Assembly: GCA_013153575.1 (NCBI GenBank)
Contig: JAADEE010000294.1
Location: forward strand, 1-8,981
Reading direction: 5' to 3'
Length of the DNA: 8,981 nucleotides
DNA from: Chlorobiota bacterium
Lineage (GTDB): Bacteria > Bacteroidota > Bacteroidia > Bacteroidales > JAADGE01
Both the position numbers and the translations under genes were made by a program. This document shows positions 7,201-8,981 of this stretch, one piece after another. Every line of letters starts with the position of its first letter. The stretch's first letter is position 1. The notes under the pieces were generated by a model that worked only from the letters and a program-made list of their open reading frames with translations, had not been told where the DNA came from and ran no database searches.

Positions 7201-8981
7201 TTAAAATCAGTTTGCAATGATGGTTCAGAGTTTCTTACAAACCCTCTTACAGGAATTATTGATAGAGTAACTCCAAAACCATTTGGAACCCCTGAACCTG
7301 GTGACGGAATACTTTCTCCTGGTGAAGATATAAGTCTTACTTTTAATGAAGATGTTAATGCAGGAGATTTTTATGCTCATTCTGATTATATTGAAGTGAG
7401 AGGAATTCTAAATGGAACAGATTTAATAGATAATGAAAGTTTATTACATGATGCAAGCATACACTTTGATGGTGTTCAACAAAATATGATTGTTAGGAAT
7501 GGTATTAACTTAAACAATACATCTTATACAATTGAATTTTGGGCAAAACGTGATGCTTCAGGTAGAGAGTGCCTTGTTTCACTTGGAGCATTAAACGAAG
7601 GATTATGGATTGGCTTCGATGATGAAAATCACTTTCAAGTAAAACTTGGTAATGATGTAATAACATCTGAAAATCAATACTTAAGCTCAGATGATTGGGT
7701 ACATTATGCAATGGTTTATAATATTGGAGATGAACAATTTGAACCTGCAGTAAATTTAATTATATCAGCAGGAGCAATAACAGAAGAAAAATATCTAGAA
7801 ACAAATTCATATACAAATCTTGAAAACTTACTTTATGTTGGTTATTGCCCTGAAGATGCATCTGCATTTAATGGAAATATGCATGAATTTAGAATATGGA
7901 ATATTTATAAAACTTCCGGAGATATTTCTTCTGAACAAAGTAAAATTTTAAACGGACATGAACAAGGTTTGTATGGGCTTTGGAAAATGAATGATGCATC
8001 AGGCAACTATGCAAAAGATTTAGTTTTTGGTAGAAATGCCGAAGTTAATGCAACATGGCAAGTAAGCCGAAATGGTAAATCTTTAAGTTTTGATGGTGCA
8101 AGTTACTCAAGTATTCCTACAGGAGAAATGATTTTTGATACTCAAACAGACTTTACCATTGAATTCTGGTTTAAAACACAAGCAACAGGAAGTGATATGT
8201 GTATGCTTTCAAATGGTTTAAGTGATGCTACTCTTGGTGATAACTCTTGGAATATTACCATAAAAGCAGATAATAAAATTGAAGTTCAAAATAAAGGAGT
8301 TTCAATATCATTTGATGCTTCTGAATATTTAGATAATAATTGGCAACATTTTACAATGAGTTTAAAACGTGGAGGATATTTATCTATTTATATGAACGGA
8401 GAACTTGTAAAAACTTATTATGCTTCACAATTAGGAGGTTTTGCTAGTGAAAAAATTGTTGTTGGTGCAAGATGGTGGTATTCTGAGCAAGTAAATTATT
8501 ATGATAAATACTTTATTGGTAATATTGATGAACTTAGAATTTGGAATACAGTAAGACAACAATCGCAAATAAAAGATTATTTGAATAATGCATTAAGTTG
8601 TGATGAATTTGGTCTTAAAGCATACTTCCCATTTGAAGATGTAAATGAATCAAATCCTGCAATTTCTAATGAAACATTAGAAAATCTTACACAAGATACA
8701 TATTCAGTTTCAGGTGATATGGAGTTATTTGTAAATGCAATAATAAGTTCTGAAAGTCCTAATATAAAGTTGCAAAAACCTATAACTTCAATGCCTTTTA
8801 GTTATGTTATTAATGATGATAAGGTAATTATAACTCCGGATATGGAACCTGCTGATATTGAAAATATAGTTTTAGATGTTTCTGTTAAGAATGTTTTAGA
8901 TACACACAACAATAGAATGTCATCTCCTGCAACATGGACAGCTTATGTTGACAAAAATCAAATGATTTGGTTCATTTACAT
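1168..8981 (+). CDS. Giant secreted multidomain LamG/FN3/Ig-like surface protein (3' end outside window)
   Basis: One frame is open from ATG 1168 to the window edge, at least 2604 codons with no stop. I chose 1168 as the first ATG after the methyltransferase stop; ATG 1174, giving the typical MKK start, is equally plausible. A signal peptide sends the protein across the inner membrane. Order of domains (residues from 1168): signal 1-29; LamG 1 about 51-231; FN3-like block 288-690; carboxypeptidase-regulatory-like sandwich 694-1019 split by LamG 2 (724-945); two further sandwiches 1019-1191; unassigned module 1192-2031; Ig-like first half 2032-2088; LamG 3 about 2098-2290; LamG 4 about 2306-2491; Ig-like second half 2512 onward. 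The composition is acidic, with many Asp, Asn and Thr, as in extracellular proteins. The likely role is adhesion or binding of polysaccharide or matrix at the cell surface; no catalytic domain was recognised. Type IX secretion is likely given the probable phylum, but the C-terminal sorting domain is not in view. Confidence 0.93.
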   Translation, partial: MIMKKINYLKRFKVLIILLLFANVNSINAQCIDENSSDTHTPWTNIPYVDGDNSYIRIQEGSDVSDSHNAANWLENDFTVDLWLRCTWPDDNESDDYYTFFSAGDWGDDYNSLYLMFQRTSSSDWQIRLSDGFDDDSNSDIRFTTFDYGDDFKYKWQHLTITYNEGNELITLYWNGEYATSGSFTLGDFSWQSIFLGDANDHSRDFRGQISGVRIWTKELLNQEIAYVWDKTFNDPETLRSDMSGLADDLKINMYTSVDNVYSLVPDKSMTETGVSYDTEKYHPGRPLNIYNLTATGNCENIRLDWTRGTTYSTQYIYRKKEGEEGMGTFLCGVTDDYFIDYDNALEPGQSYEYYVRSVWYNPNNPLNTNSGYYDAEDFDNNDVAKIKASLKKYVQVTHFEADHASTGNCTGTVKFTWDESPEGCDYKIIYNVDGTYQTLQDNISGEEYTYTAPEAYYGKSIKYQIDGIGDGCENFSDPITAIANTECLTPPTNQDAIVNGDNISVTWDFTQPDEGAPAAYFNIYRSEDGGTYEQIESEYSVDLRSYEDRDADMCKEYEYKIEASNVCGANNSITDASQVAKIPSKYDNIFTYEGADPLFEGSKGYFNQEVKLDWAVNPDKKSDIEEFEIYRRKVNEDFELLVTIDNENATSYTDGQTNANEIYEYLIRTKGHCGLEQIISDTLTDIGFRTSTGIVSGKITYQGGIAVKDVDVRVNTENPVATSSLYFDGNDDYLINSEYHQDSLSYKPLTFEAWIKPELSTSGNRKMIFSIDTLRFNFYLMNMQLVAVLYDTTSNATQTPIVTASSTTELNADEWAHVAFSLDAENGELRIYLNGDKIASSTYTPVIPWANPNQCNTVLGGALEFGQNLGFKGNIDEVKLWSLAKTDEQIKDDYQRIVPNDSEGLYAYWHFDENYGNFGYDISKKDGEFNKKDLKFGENHYPEWSSSTPSFEQLHPSGLTDERGNYVIEGIRYSGEGEIFNVAPLLGVHEFDPTDVNLFISDNTPVHNNIDFTDVSSFRVTGKVTYKNTTMPVKDCYIKIDGNYIQGENNEVITTDEQGKYDIQVPIGNHYISVEKEGHVFVSEYFPGPTYESTYYFNDDLYNLDFIDNTLVKLAGRVVGGAVEQAKPVGSKENPNKNNLGVCEITFTTDQGYFLQNGATDTTIYTDASTGMYEINLCPETYVITTVKVNNTYNFLDGENDIVNMSNCFDDIFTVDSVENENGVIVADTVFTYNKKKDWIRRDPPRLSVYNYNGSKVLGDSLYIIRIGDENQDNLEVDTVPVTDGEIIVVNNCANDQNQQNIPLNEDGYALYQFYGGLPNLTSPFDKKIEISLQVGDSNYPWSESPLMAYVSGNLPTGNNFVTKGPDKIDYILRDPPGSNSYAYLTKGLVTNYTKTVTTNKAWEGSELATYHLGNKITTTAGTPFFSVGLELEITADMSVGFEHSNDWGKEHETSEHIAFNETFSTSSDPAYVGDMGDVFLGHSTNIIFGASNFIQISDVNDVPVDAETLGNVTIDGNDYTICKKKGLYLGNEINTTFIYSQNHIENYLIPNLMMLRNAAYGNMKDYYSNVYSDDSDEDKFLSNNDDEFIWGSSASDDPFTGPSYTFNNPNEDDVIDSVRYYNTQIIEWRNVLKNNEYQKIMSEPSEDFPQNISFDAGATYEASVEVEQSDIQTKSFEFMISPSLAGALGFTVNEKGFTFEMEERYRYTKNTTTSIDQTTVQETGFVLEDGDQGDYFSVDVRKDVKGGFAPIFRTQGGQSSCPYEGASYSKYYNPGTILNQATMQIEKPNIAAAENNIFGVPETTPAVFSLALTNTSETEDDVWFNLLVDASSNPYGAIVSVDGDPATSEGKAILVPFGQTVYKTLTIEKGQPDYNDIDSILVILHSQCQFDPTDDVEDIADSVYLSAHFVPACTSVDFNQIYDKWTANVSNNDTISFQITDYDINSSKFKSISFQTATPGSPRTTRMVFYKDLDDYNSADEPKTYINDEPVLDYNFDISGLNDGTYELYLKSVCNDGSEFLTNPLTGIIDRVTPKPFGTPEPGDGILSPGEDISLTFNEDVNAGDFYAHSDYIEVRGILNGTDLIDNESLLHDASIHFDGVQQNMIVRNGINLNNTSYTIEFWAKRDASGRECLVSLGALNEGLWIGFDDENHFQVKLGNDVITSENQYLSSDDWVHYAMVYNIGDEQFEPAVNLIISAGAITEEKYLETNSYTNLENLLYVGYCPEDASAFNGNMHEFRIWNIYKTSGDISSEQSKILNGHEQGLYGLWKMNDASGNYAKDLVFGRNAEVNATWQVSRNGKSLSFDGASYSSIPTGEMIFDTQTDFTIEFWFKTQATGSDMCMLSNGLSDATLGDNSWNITIKADNKIEVQNKGVSISFDASEYLDNNWQHFTMSLKRGGYLSIYMNGELVKTYYASQLGGFASEKIVVGARWWYSEQVNYYDKYFIGNIDELRIWNTVRQQSQIKDYLNNALSCDEFGLKAYFPFEDVNESNPAISNETLENLTQDTYSVSGDMELFVNAIISSESPNIKLQKPITSMPFSYVINDDKVIITPDMEPADIENIVLDVSVKNVLDTHNNRMSSPATWTAYVDKNQMIWFIY
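1318..1860 (+). other. LamG / concanavalin-A-like domain 1
   Basis: The domain (residues about 51-231) has the hallmarks of the Laminin_G_3 fold: an opening SYIRIQEG strand, FTVDLWLR, the central WQHLTITY strand (W at 1633), LYWNGEY, and the closing FRGQISGVRIW (1783-1815). The usual terminal GLY-x-x-W segment is degenerate here (GLADDLKINMYTS). Domains of this fold bind sugars, glycosaminoglycans or proteins; the ligand is unknown. Confidence 0.8.
2029..3237 (+). other. Block of about four FN3-like domains
   Basis: Four successive units of 95-105 residues show the FN3 pattern of a B-strand ending in Trp (IRLDW, VKFTW, ISVTW, VKLDW), a middle YIYR/IIY/NIYR/EIYRR strand, and an F-strand with Tyr (YEYYV, IKYQI, YEYKI, YEYLI). 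Approximate borders are 2029-2340, 2341-2628, 2629-2925 and 2926-3237. Units 2-4 end with a Cys in the F-G loop (DGCENFSD, NVCGANNS, GHCGLEQ), suggesting disulfides in the mature extracellular protein. They most likely act as spacers that hold the binding domains away from the cell. Confidence 0.7.
3247..4224 (+). other. Carboxypeptidase-regulatory-like beta-sandwich split by LamG domain 2
   Basis: The opening strands GIVSGKITYQ and VKDVDVRVNTEN (3247-3324) match the start of a CarboxypepD_reg-type sandwich, and the matching downstream half, GLTDERGNYVIEGI (4042-4083) and onward, comes only after about 700 bases. Between them lies a full LamG domain. The intact copies that follow at 4222-4740 show the same opening strand and the same TDE-x-G-x-Y motif close together, which supports the view that LamG 2 is nested in a loop of this one. 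Confidence 0.65.
3337..4002 (+). other. LamG / concanavalin-A-like domain 2
   Basis: It begins with SSLYFDGNDDYLI, then LTFEAWIKPE, the central EWAHVAFSL (W at 3613), LRIYLNGDKIA, FKGNIDEVKLW (3781-3813) and the terminal GLYAYWHFDE (3880-3909). This is the most canonical LamG of the four and is complete. Confidence 0.88.
4222..4740 (+). other. Two further carboxypeptidase-regulatory-like beta-sandwiches
   Basis: Copy A (4222 to about 4440) has RVTGKVTYKN, VKDCYIKI, then TTDEQGKYDIQVPIGNHYIS. Copy B (4501-4740) has VKLAGRVVGG, a longer proline/asparagine-rich loop, GVCEITF, then TDASTGMYEINLCPETYVIT. Such prealbumin-like domains are common structural repeats in Bacteroidota surface proteins and usually act as stalk or spacer modules. 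Confidence 0.65.
4741..7260 (+). other. Unassigned central module of the giant protein
   Basis: About 840 residues that I cannot place in a named domain family. Visible landmarks: two RDPP motifs (4894-4905 in WIRRDPP; 5290-5301 in YILRDPPGSNSYAY); a Thr/Ser-rich stretch with alternating polar and hydrophobic residues (5341-5580), ending in TSSDPAYVGDMGDVFLGHST; two likely helical stretches (5800-5880 and 6019-6105, the latter with YNTQIIEWRNVLKNNEYQK); an acidic Asp/Asn-rich loop between them; a second alternating stretch (6121-6360); then GDYFSVDV and GGQSSCPYEGA (6439-6471). From about 6541 to 7260 the strand pattern looks Ig-like (PAVFSLALTNTSE, then YELYLKSVCNDGS near the end). It is mostly beta structure, extracellular by context, function unknown. 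Confidence 0.5.
7261..7431 (+). other. First half of an SbsA/Big_5-type Ig-like domain
   Basis: RVTPKPFGTPEPGDG followed by ILSPGEDISLTFNEDVN matches the start of bacterial Ig-like domains of the SbsA type, in which a proline-rich lead-in is followed by an xLTFxExV strand. The expected second half does not follow directly; the frame enters LamG 3 after VRGILNGTDLID. A fitting second half is found at 8701 and onward. Confidence 0.5.
7459..8035 (+). other. LamG / concanavalin-A-like domain 3
   Basis: SIHFDGVQQNMIV opens the domain, followed by YTIEFWAKRD, the central DWVHYAMVY (W at 7696), FNGNMHEFRIW (7867-7899) and the terminal GLYGLWKMND (7966-7995). The order and spacing match LamG 2 and 4. 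Confidence 0.85.
8083..8640 (+). other. LamG / concanavalin-A-like domain 4
   Basis: SLSFDGASYSSIP, FTIEFWFKTQ, the central NWQHFTMSL (W at 8341), LSIYMNGELV, FIGNIDELRIW (8512-8544) and GLKAYFPFED (8611-8640) mark a full domain in tandem with LamG 3, separated by only about 15 residues. The short linker suggests the two form one rigid paired unit. Confidence 0.87.
8701..8981 (+). other. Probable second half of the SbsA/Big_5-type Ig-like domain
   Basis: INDDKVIITPDMEPADIEN followed by IVLDVSVKNVLDTHNN and then SSPATWTAYVDKNQMIW resembles the back half of an Ig-like domain of the SbsA type, where a strand ending in VxxVxDxxxN precedes the last strand. It follows LamG 4 and would complete the half seen at 7261-7431. 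The protein continues past the window. Confidence 0.5.

Noticed and set aside
2183..7711. Several short open frames of 60-85 codons on both strands within the giant gene.
   Set aside because: They overlap the long + strand frame, which has clear domain content, and their translations have the biased, repetitive composition (runs of His, Leu, Ile, Met) typical of shadow frames. None shows a domain or a plausible start region.
1..8981. CRISPR arrays, tRNA or rRNA genes, insertion sequences, phage or toxin-antitoxin modules.
   Set aside because: I saw no regularly spaced repeats, no structural RNA signatures, no transposase or integrase motifs and no terminal inverted repeats. The similar motifs in the giant gene are protein-domain repeats, not DNA repeats.

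Overview
The window is AT-rich (by eye roughly 30% G+C). It looks like part of a chromosome from a member of the Bacteroidota. Three things point there: the C-terminal helix-turn-helix tail at the left edge is of a type common in that phylum's regulators; start codons are preceded by A/T-rich leaders rather than clear Shine-Dalgarno sequences; and most of the window is one giant secreted LamG/FN3 protein of the sort typical of these bacteria. The phylum call is inference; no rRNA or other marker gene is present.

Layout, all on the + strand: (1) 1-279, the 3' end of a regulator gene ending in a LuxR/GerE-like DNA-binding domain. (2) 280-502, a 223-bp intergenic leader with two small perfect hairpins and a weak candidate promoter. 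(3) 503-1162, a complete class I SAM-dependent methyltransferase. (4) 1168 to beyond 8981, a single uninterrupted reading frame (I translated it line by line and found no stop) covering at least 2604 codons, with an N-terminal signal peptide and no C-terminus in the window.

The giant protein reads, from the N-terminus: signal peptide; LamG/concanavalin-A-like domain 1; about four FN3-like domains; a carboxypeptidase-regulatory-like beta-sandwich that appears to be split by LamG 2; two more such sandwiches; a region of about 840 residues that I cannot assign to a named family; the first half of an SbsA-type Ig-like domain; LamG 3 and LamG 4 in tandem; then what looks like the second half of that Ig-like domain. 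This is the architecture of an adhesive, carbohydrate- or matrix-binding surface protein. A type IX secretion sorting domain would be expected downstream but cannot be seen here.

The methyltransferase and the giant gene are 5 bp apart and may be co-transcribed, but nothing in the sequence shows a functional link. The most unusual points are the repeated insertion of LamG lectin domains inside other beta-sandwich domains, and the long unassigned central module with its paired RDPP motifs and Thr/Ser-rich amphipathic strands. There are no tRNA or rRNA genes, CRISPR arrays, insertion sequences or other mobile elements that I can recognise.
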